A model generated the notes under the pieces. That model had not been told where the DNA came from. It saw nothing but the letters and a program-made list of their open reading frames with translations, and ran no database searches. A DNA stretch of 64,000 nucleotides from Callipepla californica brunnescens (lineage: Eukaryota; Chordata; Aves; Galliformes; Odontophoridae), in assembly GCA_023055505.1 (NCBI GenBank), contig JALIRH010000007.1, positions 11,535,773 to 11,599,772 on the forward strand, written 5' to 3'. Each line of letters begins with the position of its first letter. The stretch's first letter is position 1. Positions 1-14,200 of the stretch are shown one piece after another. The position numbers and the translations under genes are program-made.

Positions 1-1149
1 CAGCAGAGGCCAATTACCTTCCTTTGATCATAGGGGCATGTTTAAAAAATAAGAAATGCTTATTCGATTCCCAAGCTGGTTAGAAAAACAACTGCCCTAT
101 GCTGGCATAACAAAATAGCTTCAGGTCACCAAATTAGTCTCATTACTTTTCTGTATGTTGCTTTTATAACAGTAGGCAAAAGATAGCATCATGATATTTT
201 CACCTTTGACTTAAGCCTGCTGCATTCTAATATGCATATACACTCATGAGAATCTCAATTATTTGCTGAATCCATATTAAAGTAGTTTATCTCTTAATGA
301 TGAAGTCTTACAAACACTTGCAACAGGAAAAAAACAAGTACTAATGTCCCTGGCAGTTCTAGAGAAAGGAAATCTGCCACCTGGCATTGGAAACCATACA
401 TGGAAAGCTATCATGTTCAAGTGCAGTACCACTGCTGGTCAACAAATGAGCAATGATGCTTTCCAAAGTAAGAGACTGAATCTTGCTTCATGATCACCTG
501 GCACACTGCTGTAATTAAATAATGAGTTTTCATGTTTCCACCATAATGCTCCCAACACCCCTACAAATTCACAGAAGAGCAGAAGACAAATCACTTTCAG
601 TCAAAATCTGACAAAGACTCCTAATATTCCATAGCCAAGTTCTGACTGTATTCTCACATGCTTTGTAGTGGCGTGCTGCGCTTCTGGTAGAGTGTGAAGC
701 AACAGCAAGAAGAAAGAAAGCAACTAAAAGAAAATGTAGAGGATCAAACCACTGAAAAATAAATACCAGAGTATTTCTGTGGTGAAGAACATCAGTTACA
801 ACTCCAGACAGTAGAAAATGTTGAGTACCTGATAGTAGGCCCTTGGAAATATAAACAGTAAAGATAAAGCTACAGTCCAATCCAACTCCAACAAATTTTT
901 ACCCCAATTAATACTTCGGTCACTACAAATCAAGTCTGGATTACCAAACTCAACACATGCGCTTCATAGATCCTGGTAACAAATGAACCACGTCGGACTT
1001 TTAGACCAAGAAAACCAGAACAGAAGATAGCCTTCAGTTCAGACCCCAAACTCCAACAAAATCATAGCTGCTTTCATCTACATATTTCTGCAGAATACAT
1101 CCATATACGGTAAAACTGAATCTGTAAAAAATATGTAAATGCAGAATGT

Positions 1150-1284
1150 TTTCTAGGATAGAATCCCAAAAAGCTGGAAATAGAAATCACAAGAAATAGC
1201 TGACGTAATTTTTCTAGGATTTTCTAGGATAGAATCCCAAAAAGCTGGAAATAGAAATCACAAGAAATAGCTGACGTAATTTTT
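1150..1284. repeat. 71-bp perfect tandem duplication
   Basis: The block at 1150-1213 recurs without a mismatch at 1221-1284, a period of 71 bp. The 7-bp join between them lies within an extra partial copy of TTTCTAGGAT (1211-1220). The perfect identity points to a recent event. Confidence 0.95.
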
Positions 1285-4200
1285 TGTTTAGAGCTTTCTT
1301 TTCATAAAGAATCAGCAGACTGATTAACGACTATTTAATTCTGTAGTCACATGCATGACCACAGAAATGAGGAACCACTGCAGAAAGACATGGAAATGAC
1401 AGAAGTGTCATTGCTGTAACAACACTGTTAATACATTTCAAACGTGATTGTCATGCATTCTGTGAGATAAGCATGTAGAGGAAACGAACTGTTTGTTACT
1501 TCTGCAAAGCAATTAACGACTTTAGTGAAAATAAATGGGATTCCTGACCTTAGGTTTTGGCCTACCTACACAGACTACATTGTTAACTAAGAAAAAATGG
1601 AAGATATGATCTTGGATAAACCAAGAGCTGAACAATTCCTTTTTTCCAAGCTTCTGAACAGTAAAATAGAAATAATTTGAAAACTTCTATGAAAGCAAAG
1701 ATCATACAACTTTTTCTTCAACGCAAGTCATTTGAGAACTCACAAATCTATATGAATTTTTATTGCACTTTTAGGTCAGTTTTTCATGACACTGTAGAGT
1801 TAAGCTGCTATTGCATGAAGTTAGTAATTCATGGCAAATAACCAGCTAGGTGAGAAAAATCTGAAGAGAAAACACTGTTGAACAAGTGGTCACATGCTAT
1901 GTGCTCTAATTGGTTGGTCTTTTTCACTAAGTAAGACTCAAAATACTGTTTCCAACAGAATCTTAATTTTAACTCTAGATTGGAAACAGTTTTAATTTCT
2001 AAATTAAAACAGTTAGTCATGTACTCTTAAAGTCACATGTCTGTAAGTTTTATCTTAATGTCTGACTGTACTTACTGGTAGGATGAAAACCATTTCTTAG
2101 AAGTCAAAGGAGATTTAAAATTGGTTCTCATTTCTGTTGTCCTTCTTTGTCAAAGTAATATCAGTTAACCTAACACCAGCTATATTTTCTCCTAGAAGGA
2201 ATCAAACACACCTGCTATAGTTTCTCCAAATATTTTACATATGTTGAAAAAGAACAACTAAAAAAAATACACGTTTCTGAAAAGTCATATGCAGAAAGGT
2301 TATTACATAGCACACAGGAACTAGAGCTGGTTGCACTGTTAGCTAAGCAAGTCCAGTGGATAAAAGTTGTCCTTCAAATGACATACTACGACATAACTTT
2401 TCATCACATAAGAAACTCCAGCTTGTATGGTGCACAAGGAACCTTGTCTATGCACAGTATACTGTGAAATCTTCACCTGACCTCTCCTCCTCTATTGCAC
2501 TAGTTGGACCTCAATATCAAGATTACTATCTCTGTTCTCATCTTCAAGTTATGCTATGGCCTGGGCCTGGAATATATAGGAGACCATGTAGAAAGTTGGA
2601 GCTCTGTCAGCAGCTTCAATTTTCTGGCTAGTAAAGCATATGAGAAATGGGCTCCGTCCTGAATGGAAATGGCACTGAAGTTAAGTTTTTCAGTGATTGG
2701 GGTCCACCCCACGAATAGCCAGTGTTTGTTTGCTTTATCTTCCTGGGAAATATATGCACATAAGTATGCATGTAACTATATTTTATGAATGTGCATACTA
2801 TAATATATACCTGAAATATAAAATAAAAATTTCAGACATGACAATGACCAAGAAAAACCTAAAAATATCACTGAACAACATCACTAACAGTGCAAAAATG
2901 TATGGGACTGCTACTGAGACACGTGACTGAGTTAGGGGGAGTTCAAAAAAGTCTCTGCTAAACAGTCTGGCTGATAGGATTTTTCCCCTATCTCCCTGCT
3001 TTTTTTTACTAATTAGATACCATAATAGAAGGCATACAATGAAAATTTAACAGCTTGGCTTGATTACAACACAGACCATGAAAATTTTTTAAATATTAGA
3101 GAGGTAATGAACAATTTGTAGATCTACTGATGCACATAAAGTGTTGCCTATCAAATGTATGGATAGGTGTAGAGGAAGAGACATTACAGAAACAAAGAAA
3201 ACAAAATGTTAAAAGCTATAACTGCTAAAAAAAGGCATACCAGAATCATCTTTTGTCTAAAAGATAACCTGTAAACTGAGATGCAGAAATGCCTCAGAGT
3301 GCAAGATCCTATCATCTGTACTGAAAAATGCAGCCTCTGTGCAACGTGACATAGCCAAAGAATTTTCTGACCTTGCATCTTCCTGTATTTGTTACCAGCT
3401 CTGGTGCCACTGTGGCTTCTGGAAACACTGCCAAACAGCAGCAACCTGAAATAAACTGGGAGGGGCTGTTATTCAAGCCCTGTTAGTCTGAATAAAACAA
3501 TTTAAAGGAAAAATAAAAATCATTTGATTATGTCTGAAAGAAACTGTGATGAGAGAAAAGAAGGGAAAGAGTAGAAGTTTTGAAGCTATGGGGAAAGACA
3601 CATTCCTCCACCCTGAGCAGGAAAATCTGACCCTCCTACCAAAGGAAAAGCCTAGATACTGTAGCACAGGTACATCACCTGGATCTGAAAGGAGGCAGAA
3701 ATGCAGCACGAACATTCTACTCTGGAGAAACTGGGCTTGCCCATCAAATCTGTTTGCTCTAAGGGTCATGAATCTATTCAACCCTCATTAAGAAACCCCA
3801 TGAATTCCCAGCTTCCTTCTAATGTCTCTCTAATGCATTGTGCCACTGCCTTTGAATACTACAACCAAGAACAAGTTAAAAATCTACAACTGTTACAACA
3901 ACAACAAAGTTCATGTCAAAGGGTGGAAAACCAGGGGTTAAATCAATAACAGTTGAAATGCTGAAGCTCTTTGAGTATTTGAGAAACAGGAAAATCAGCT
4001 GCACAAGGAATATAGGAAATAAAGGTTTTCTCCATATGAAGAGTAAAACTACACGTTATTGTTCTTCCCAAATTTAAACAAACCAGAACTAAGATTACAC
4101 AACTGAGACAGTAGTCTGAGATTAAACAGACTGAAACAATTTATCAGCATCTTGATCAAAAGAACAATAGTTTAGAGGAGAACAAAAACACACACAAAAA

Positions 4201-4943
4201 AAAAAAATAACCAACAACTTGCTTCTCCACTGACAATTGGCTAAAATAAAAGCAGTATAATTATTCTTAAAAGGAATTGTGATATGAATAAATATTTCAG
4301 CAGATGCTGGCAACAGTCAGGAGCGATTCAGAGTGAAAGAGCTACATCCTGTTGACTTGGCTTTGTTTATCAGAAGATGAAATCAGAAACAATTAAACTT
4401 GTTTCCTGACTGAATTTCTTCAGACTTTGATTCTACTGAAAGAAAGCAGATGGTTACTAAGAAGTTTTTAATTTCCAGAGTACTGTGCATCTCGTAGCTG
4501 CCACCTTTGTTAAAAAAATGCTCAAAACAGTAAGTACACCCAGGGCTACTCAGCTAGCACTCATCAGCCAAGAAAGGCAACAAAGTATGTAGTTACGATC
4601 TGTTCAGTATTAATATAGTAAAGACATTTGCATGCTTTCTGTCTATCTAAGCTCCCATTACAGCAGAGTGCCTACTTCTGTCCTTGCTGGCATAGTTTGG
4701 CAGCGCTGCTGGCGATACTGACTGTATCTCTGCTACTAACTGTAGGTAACCCAGAGCCTGCACTTCAAATACTTTAAATCTTCTATCAATCATCATTAAC
4801 TAGCAGTGCGAAGTCACTTATGACTGAATTATTTCCTAACTTGTGAAGTTATAAGAAGGTACAGACAATTCCACTGCTCTCTAGGGTAACATATAATCTT
4901 ATTATTTTCCAGAAACTCGTAAACCACCCAGTCAAAAACAACT

Positions 4944-5065
4944 GCTTCTCTTTGTCCTCCCTCCCACCCCTAATATGTTTCCCATTTTGATTTTTCCTCT
5001 TCCCTCAGCTCTTTTCCTCTCCACCCCTTTTCTCACTTCCTCCCATTCTTTCCCCCTCTCTGCTT
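4944..5065 (+). repeat. Pyrimidine-rich tract
   Basis: About 120 bp that is overwhelmingly C and T on the plus strand, with few purines. Low-complexity sequence; no gene assigned. Confidence 0.7.
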
Positions 5066-8059
5066 ACAAGGAACTGATGAATTGTGCTCCCTTTGAGCTG
5101 TCTCCACAATAACAATAAATCAGCAAGCAGTTTGAAACTTTAACATACCACAAGGATTTTCTTCTCCACAGTTGACTCCCTTAGAAAAGTAACAGCTATG
5201 TTTACACAAAGACCAAATAATACCAAGCTTGAGAGCTCTGTGGCTTATTCCTCCATTGGCAGGGGATGGAAGGGAAGGAAAGAGAAAAGTCTTGGAAGCT
5301 TAAAGCTAGAAACCACATTTAAAGGCTGTGTGAAATTACTGAGAAAATGTGAATATAAGCAAGGGGAGTGGAGCACTAGTTCTGACTGAAACACTCAGAG
5401 ACTGGCTGAGCAATTCCCTTGTTTCCACCAAAAGGAAATCAAAATTTGTCTTTTTCTCTTGCAATTTGGAAAAAAAAAAATGCATGCTTGGTGCACTGCC
5501 CAGCACTGTGCTTCCATAGTGCTTTACAAGTCTCAGATGAAGGAACAAATTACTCGGGAATGAAAATTCCTACTGAAAATTGTCTGTCACTTCTATATTA
5601 ACTGTGAAACTTGGGTTTTATCAACAGCTCATACTGTAGCTGTAAGATAATACATACAGAAATATCATCCCCATATACACTGCAATTGTCTCAAAGTAGG
5701 TAAGCCTGTACCTGAAAATTGCATTCAGAGCAGGATTCAGGTCAGGCTAGCTTACTTCAACAGTCTTAGTTCTTCTGACTTGATAACCAAGTTTCAAGCA
5801 GATACTCATGAGACAGCATTTTCACAACTTCCAGCACTGACAGCAAGTTCCCAGTCTTGTCATTCAGCTCTGACCCTCAGAGACTAGCACAAAGTTTACC
5901 TGTGTTCTGAAGAATTTAGAAGAGCACTTAGAGTCAATGGAACTACTAGGAAAATTCAGTCTGAGACACTCTCTCAGTTGTTGGTCCCTGAAGAGGTAGG
6001 ACTTCTAAAACAGTCTCCATAATTTGCCTTTCACTGACTAAACAGGAAACTTTAGAGGTCTTTAAAGGAAGATGCTGTTTGTTTAATATCAGGCTCCTCA
6101 GTCAACAACAGGGAAAAACTACCAAATTTTCTGAAGGAATTTCACATTCTGACACCTAATGGTATGAACTGTGCAACTGAACTGAATTATAGATTGGTAA
6201 GAAGGGTTAGTTTTTTCTTTTATTTTTTCCCTCAAATTCTGAGAAAATGACGAGAAATTCTCAGCACTCCCTGTAAATGGGATTTATCCTGATCAACAGT
6301 ACTACCTGCTCACCACTTCTCTTCATAGCACCAGACAAAAAAATGCATAATAGAGGAACACAATGGAGAACGCCTGAATCTCTCAACAAACAATTCATCC
6401 TTAAATAACATCTGATGCTTCATGTGGTAAAAATAACCCATCTTGTAAAAAATATTTCTTCTCACACCTACCTTGGTGGGCAACTGAACTTCACCAAGCC
6501 ACTCTCACATCTCCCTGATCTCCTAAAGGAACAGTGGGAGAAAATATAATGAAAAGGGGCTCAAAGGTTGAGATAATGACAGGGAGACAAGTTGCCAGTT
6601 ATCAGCGTGGGCAAAACGGGAGATGATGGGCGTAGGAAGATTTATGTAATTTATTACTTATTACTAACAGATCACAGCAGTAAAAACTAAAAGTAAACTA
6701 AAAACTCCTGAGTTCGTTAGAGACTTCCTCTTTTCTCTGGGAGAAGAATAGTCTGCATTTAAGCATTGCAATCAAAATTTAACAGTATTATTGTCTATGG
6801 AAGAATCTCAGCCATTCCAGATTGGTGAACAAATCATCCTGTGAATAAGTTACTGTTTGTTCCCAAGCTTTATTTTGCATATTACAGAAGTGCAACTTTC
6901 AACTACATTTCTCTTAATCAGATGCCAATGTAACAACCAACCAGAACACAGATGGACACAGATCTCTTACCCAAATGGACAGCACAGCTAGGGAACCTAT
7001 AGACAGATCCTTATTGTGACATGACACTGATTCAGGGCAGATCTTTAAATTGGTCTAGTCTCCTACCTTCTAAATGATGGTCAAGTCACATAGAACAGGT
7101 TGTGAAAGACCTTCAAAGAATGCAATCAAGATAAAGCTCTTATAACAGCCTGAACCACTATGATTACATAGACATGATAATGATCTAGTAATTAGAGCAT
7201 TACTTAAGAGTAAGAAACTATTGATATTCTCTTCTGCCACAAGCTTACAGCATAACTTAGCAGTTCAGTTTACTTGTGCCTCTGTCAGACATGAGAGCTG
7301 GTGGTACCTACCACATCACAAAGGCCAGTGGGTTGCAAGAGAAACTTCATAACCCAACTGCGACAACCCACGCAGAAAGACCTATGGGCTGAAGTAGCAG
7401 CATACTGGAACAATAGAAAAGATAAGATGCAAAAAAGGAAAGAGCACAGGTTCACCACAGTAGAAATGCTTTATCCAAGGTTCCCCAACCTGAAGTTTTC
7501 TAGATAAGCACTGACAAGTTACAAATCTTGAGCTAGGGAAGGCGTGCAGTAGAACGCTATTATACTTTTCTCCATGCTCCTCTGTGAACCTGAGCACAGC
7601 TCCTAAAAATCAATAGGTGCTGGGCTTTGGTTTATCGTTTCTAGATCCCATGTAGCTTTCTCTTCTTATTCGGTGGTTAATTGTAGTAAATTAAAATGTT
7701 CTAAGAGCTTGAAGTTTTTGTTTCCTCATTTATAACAGAACTTTAATAACAAAAGCTACAGGGTATTCTTCATGTGTAAAAGGCTCCCACTGCCAACTAG
7801 TTAATTTAGTAAAGACATTAAGAAAGCAATAGGATTTTGCTTTCTTAACATTTAATATTGTGTAAGAGATCTGAACATATTAGACCTTTTCCCAAATTAA
7901 CATACACATTGTAAAAGATACTTCCAACCTTAATCATTCAGTCATACTCAGCACAGACATGTTATCACACACAGCTCTATATTCACAAGAGCAGTGTGGG
8001 GCTGTACCTCTTGAGCATAGCATACACATTCTGCTTCATCTATGACTCCTTTGGGCTCG

Positions 8060-8516
8060 CCAGTTCTGAAAAGACTGGAAAGAGTCCAGAAGAAGGTCAC
8101 AAAAAAGATTGGGCCCCAGAGTATCTCCTGTATGAAGAAAGGCTGAGACACCTTTCATTCAGCCTGGAGAAGAAAAGACAGAGGGAGGAAGCTTATCAAT
8201 GCTTATAAATATCTAATGGGCAGGAGTCAAGTGGGCAGGGCTAGGCTATTTTTGGTGGTGCTCATTGACATGACAAGGGGCAATGGGCACAAACTGGATC
8301 TCAGGAAGTTCCATCTGAATGTGAGAAATAACTTCTTTACTCTGAGGGTGACAGAGCACTGGCACAGGCGGCCCAGAAAGGCTGCAAACTCTCTTCCTCA
8401 CCTGGATGCTTTCCTGAGTGACCCACTCTCTATAGGGAACCTGCTTTAGCATGGGTTTGGACTGTATCATCAGAGGTTTCAGAGGTGCCTTCCAAACCCT
8501 ATAATTCTGGGACTGT
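8060..8516 (+). mobile_element. CR1 LINE fragment, 3' end
   Basis: Matches the avian CR1 3' part: GGTCACAAAAAAGAT, GAAAGGCTGAGACACCT and CAGCCTGGAGAAGA, then GGGCACAAACTGGA and the ORF2 C-terminal coding pattern FFTLRVTEHW, ending near TAATTCTGGGACTGTG. 5'-truncated and diverged. Confidence 0.88.
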
Positions 8517-10140
8517 GCAGGAAGAGTATCAAAATGCTACCCTCACTAACACTTTCTTATGGGCTGCAGGGCTTGCCTGCATACTAGTAGAATGTATGCA
8601 GGGCACAGAAATAGAAATTGTATTTATTCTTAGCAGAAAGATCTGGCATGCAGCATAATCCAAGGGAAAGTTGATAAGATTTATTTTGGCAAAGGGGGAA
8701 AATAATTTCTAGGGCAGCTTATGTTTGTGGTCATCATTCTAGGAGTTTGTATTAGAAGAGCTTAAGAACAACCAGTCAAATGAATAGCTTTCTTATATGA
8801 GTTTCGATGGTTCTTAAAGGAACTTAATATTGACAGCGTTTTCATTTTACTTCCTAAAGAAAGAAACAAAATGAAGAAGCAACATTTACATTTAAAATGT
8901 TAATATCCATAGAAATGTATTTCCTAAGCTATTTTATAAAATGAGCTCATCTTACACATCCAAGTGATCAATTAATGATCAGAAAGGTCACAAGAGTTTG
9001 TCACGTGGAAACAATACCCATGAAACAGCTCCTTAGAGACATTCCTCCCACCTCAAGTTTCAAACCTTGAACATAAGTTACGTATGAAAAAATCTGTTTT
9101 AGAAGCTCAACAGATAGTCAGATAGTTGCTCTGCATGGTGCGTGCTGCAGTGAATCACAAGTTTCAGAAGTTAAATCATAGTAATAAAAAAGCAGTTCAA
9201 CTAATAAATATCTATTATACTAAATGTACTGCTTTAAAAAACAGATGGATGAGTATTTGAATTTAGCATTCAATCATTTTCTCTAGACTCATTTGAATGT
9301 CAGGAAACACGTCTGAAGCAGAATTTGAGCAGTTTTGACTGCTCTAGCTTCTTTTTGTATGCAGCACTAAAAAAAAAAGTGATCACCTCAACCACTTAAT
9401 ACTTTAATGCTAAAAATAAAGCAAAAAATGTTAGTAAAACAAGATTTCACTGGAAAGAAAAATTACTATTAAAAGGTCAAATTAAAAATGGTAGCTAAAG
9501 ATATTCTACACTTTCCAAATGCCATGTGTTGAACTTGGAATGAATCCTACTATCTAAAATGCTCAAGTCATGCTTTCCCAAACCAAACAAGAAAAAACCC
9601 ACAGAAGCCTGTTTTTTTTTCAGCTTCTGGGAAGATCACAGATGAGGTCGTTTGCTAGTCCAAGCCAAGTTACATGGTACTTACATAGTCATATGCCACC
9701 CACCCAGCTCAAGACATAATGTCCTATTTAAAGAAAACCCACTGTACTAAAAAATGAATCTTTTTTTTTTTTTTTGTTAAGTTTTGTAATTGTTGCTTTT
9801 TCCTATTTCACTTTAATGGTGTGTTATGTTAAGGGGATGGCGAAAGAGCAGCTACATTGGTCTGACATACCAATTTTAAAATAGAAATGAAGAGGAATTA
9901 CTCCAGAGGCTCTAAACCAAACAACATGAGTTGCAACCTACTGTTTAAATTTAGCTTTTGTGGTTTGTTTTTAGATATTCCTAGCAGCAAATTCAATCTG
10001 ACTGCTCTCTCTTGGTTGACTTTATTGTACCTAGCAATCTAAGAGACCAGTAATAGAAATTTCATTTAAAATATGGCTATTAATGTTCCTAAAGATAGAC
10101 TATTGTATGAGTAAGCTTTGTCACAGGCTCTAGATTCTCC

Positions 10141-10144
<4 letters not shown>

Positions 10145-10170
<26 letters not shown>
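10145..10170. repeat. (AC)13 microsatellite
   Basis: Uninterrupted dinucleotide repeat, preceded by CTCT. Confidence 0.95.
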
Positions 10171-10171
<1 letters not shown>

Positions 10172-11178
10172 TCCCTGTCACCCCTGTAGAGGACAAGAAG
10201 TGCTCTACATGCTTGTTGGTCAATATTAAAACTAGACAGGAAGGAAAAAAGAAAACTGCTAAAGGGAGGGAATGCAAAAATGAAATGCCTTTGAATTTCT
10301 ATTTTAAGTTTAATGAAAAGAACCCCCAATAAAGAATAACCATCACATCAGAGCTCATATGTTTTCTGAAATTCCAAGTTAACATTAATTGAAAACTAAT
10401 ACATTAGTTTGCCCTAGTCCATCAGGGTACACCATCCTTTTATTTCTTTCCAGTAGGAAACTGAGTAAACAGATTCAATAGCAGAGTAATTCTACTTTAA
10501 AAGTACATAGGAGAGAGGAACAGTTCAGAAGGATGCTGCTTGTTATGCTTCTTTTGGAGAAGCATTTCTATAAAAAGCTGGGGGATGTAAGGACAGCACA
10601 TCTTATAACAGTGAGCACAGACAGGAGCAAGATCATCATAACACAAAGTTGCAAAACCCTCCAAGCACCTTTCTCACTTAGGCCAGGGGCAGACCACTGT
10701 AGGAAGACCCCACAGTGCAAGAGAAGATGGGAAATCCAGTGATACTTTCGTCCATACCAAATGCTGATATGAAAGGAGAATGGGTAGCTGCTACTACAAC
10801 AGCCATAAGCCAAGGCAATGCTACATAAGTTTTAAACATCTGAAGTCTAGTAGCTCAAGTCATGTACTCAAATTAACCGTGTGTTTGAGAACATGACTGA
10901 CAAAGCAACTAGGTCAGTAACTGATTAATCCCAGGCTCGTTTGTAGCCTAATCTGTGCTTTAAAATAACAACAGGAAAACCAAGCCCTGCTAGCAAAGGC
11001 CTACAGAAGCCAGTAACGTTTAGAGGACATGCAGGCCAGGAAGAGCCATCCAAATACAATATATAAAGACACTTAAAGCATAAGCTCACCACACATGGCT
11101 TCTGAATGGTAGTTAACAACTGAATGAAAATAACTAGCCATTTATAAAGTGTATTCTCACATTTTTATCAGGCATCTT

Positions 11179-11210
<32 letters not shown>

Positions 11211-14200
11211 ATCATGGAGAGAAAACAGTGGCATTAGAGCTAGAATGCAAGCTATGGGGAAAAGACTTCTTTCCACAGCACTTTGACACTGATGGCTAAC
11301 AGGATTCGATTCAAACCTATGGTTAGGTGTTACCTGAGCTTGGTTGATGGACACTGCTCTAATACCTGCCTGCAACCTGAAGTAACCAGAAGACTTGGGA
11401 TGCTGGGACACCAGCATTGGTTAGCAGATGGAAAAAGCAGGCAAAGTGGTACGTAGCGCATAAGGGAATATAATTATCCTGCGTCACAGACAGTTTGTAC
11501 TCTCTCCTGTATTCTCCACTAACTCTCAAAATTAAATGTTTTCATTCTGGAGAGATTGACTTTGTGTTTTGGTTCAAGAAAGTGTGGTTGAAAAGTGGGT
11601 GTTGTGCTTGGAACAGTAAGTGGTGAGGTTTGAGAGGGCTCCAAATTCCTGGAGAAGTTCATTCCACAGCCCCTGAGACAGCTCTTGTTGTTGCACCACT
11701 CAGCTTTCTCCTGTAACAGACTCAGCCACCAACCTGACTCTTTCTCAGCTCTGAGCTCCAATCCGTATGATAGCAGCACTTAACAGCTATGACAGACACG
11801 AGATGAACTACTGAATGGGAAAGTTATTCAGCAAGCTGTAAATCAGCTTTCTACCTCAGTGGCAAAATAAAGGATGGTATGAAGCTCACAATCTTTCTCT
11901 GAGATGAAGAGCTCTTCTGCAGCTTTGTTCCCACTGGCAGTTCTTATCCTGTACTGAGTGCTTCAGCTCAACTCAATTAGAGAAACTGGATGGAGATGCA
12001 CTAAAAGCAAACGAGGGTTGAAGACAGAAGAAGGAAGAGCTCAAAATCTAGCTACTCAGGATGGGATGAAGGTTCAGTAACAGTGATAGGATAATTGACA
12101 TGGAGAGAGATTTTGAACTGATTTCACTTAGAAGAACATTGGAAAAATACAGGAGAATGAAAAAATGGTAACACAAAATAAGAGGATCCAGAGAAATCCC
12201 TGAATCTAGAAAGGTGCAAGAAAGTTTCTCAAGCACATCTGCAGTAAATCTCACTCAAGAAGAGAAAAAAGTATAAGTTCTATTTGGGAAAGTTCAGAAA
12301 CTGACTTGAATATGCAGCTACTGGACCATTCTGCATGAAATAGTCTGCTTCTACATGGAATGGCGTGCAGCAATTACTTAATGCTTCTCCGTGAAGATCA
12401 AAATACACAACAGCAGACAAACGCCTCAACTTATGTCTATTTGTCCACTTTGCAAATTGCCAGTACATTCCAGCACATTTAAGTATTGGAATCCTGCTGC
12501 ATTCCCTATTTTGTGTCTGCAGCAGTCAACATCTCCTACTCCCTTCTCACTTACTGCACAGGGGAAAAAACTGGGCTATGCCCAAGTCCACCAACTCTTC
12601 AAATCCATTCTTAACAGAAAAGCAGCCAGTTCCACAAAGCCTGGAACAATCTATTCAGAGAGCTCATTTCACATATACACAACATCTGTTCAAAAAGCAA
12701 ACATTTGCAGCCAGATTTCAGTTCTACAGAACACAAAAGGGGAGGAAAAACCCTCCCATTCAGTTCTCAGCATATGGCACTACCTCCGAAACAGCTTATT
12801 CAGTCAGCACCTTCTATAAATCAATCCTAAGCTCTCAAAAGATCACAGCGGAGGGAATAAGACTTCCAGTATTTGAAATAAAAGCCCAGAGATGCAACCT
12901 ACAGCTGTTGATTTCAATAGAATGCTAAGTTCATCAGGAATAATTGAGACACACTAAAAAATTTACTTTATTTTTAATTCAAGACTGAGAATTCCTGGCC
13001 TAGTTGGGACCATTCTTTGTCACTTTGCACAAACCACAGCAGCGCACCTATAACCAACAGAGCAAACAAGAAACACAGATGGCTCTAAAATGAGCTGATA
13101 TAAGATACTTTTTAAAATTTTACTTTCCAAAAAGAAAAAAGAAAAGTCATTGTCCACTTTCACCAATTTCAAACCTTTCTTTGATATCAGAGGAGAAATT
13201 TCCTGAGGTCTAAGGTCAATAGGTTTACTTTCAGATCTCGTTTCATGAACTATAATTAAAATAAGTTTCCTTTGTGGCTGTTGCCACGGAATGTGTTTGT
13301 CACCTCTGCAGCACAGTTCTTTCTTTCTTTCACAGGCTGGGAAGAAAACAAAAAAATAAATAAACAACTATCTTCAGTGAGCAGTTTATATTCACATCTT
13401 CACTAACTTTCACTTCACCTCTCAAAATTTCCAAGCTGAACTCAGCAGCTGCCAAAGGCACGGCTTGGCTACAAAATGTAACGTAATAATAATAATAATG
13501 CAAATGATGTATGTGTCACTTGAGCTGGATTGTCCACACTGCACACTCATCCCTGAACCATGGCACACCAACTCAGTTACTCAGCTGCCACTGGGCTTAC
13601 AGACAGAAAATTAGAATACATTAACTTTGCAATGACATCTGATGCAAAGCCGGAATACTGTGATTGCTTCCTTTCACAACAACATGGAACATTAGAACTA
13701 TTTAAAGGTTATAAACAAGAAGATAAGCAACTCCATAAGAAATCTCCACAATCTCAAGTCAGTATTAGATTATTAGAGAACTTTGTGTTTTTCTGGCAAA
13801 CTGATTTTCACCATTAGTTCCCTTCTCACTCAGCTAATGAGCAGGGGGTAAGCTTCAGAGCTATATCTATGAAAGCATCTCTAAAGAAGAGGTGCACAGG
13901 CTTTTCTCAAGGTACTTAGAAAAAAAAAATCAATACTAGAGCAGCTCAGCAAGTTTTGTCAATACATTCACTATCACACTAAGGAAGCAGCAGGCTTTTG
14001 CTTGCTAGACAAGGATAATCAGAGTGCAGCACTCTCCTGCTTTGTATTAATAGCCTGAATTATGTATGGTATGTTCTTGTTCGTCATACAAATACCTCAT
14101 GATCATCCGTATGCCACAAATATTTTCCAATACAGACTTGTGCCAGAATATGCACCATTCCGGTAATCCTTTAGAGCCACTCCATGGTATGCAGGAAGCA

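Noticed and set aside
8216..8449. 77-codon open frame
   Set aside because: Same CR1 ORF2 C-terminal pattern (LRKFHLNVRNNFFTLRV); part of the CR1 copy at 8060-8516.
12391..12928. Two overlapping open frames of 142 and 116 codons
   Set aside because: No recognisable domain, overlapping frames, no clear splice or promoter context; within chance expectation for 64 kb.
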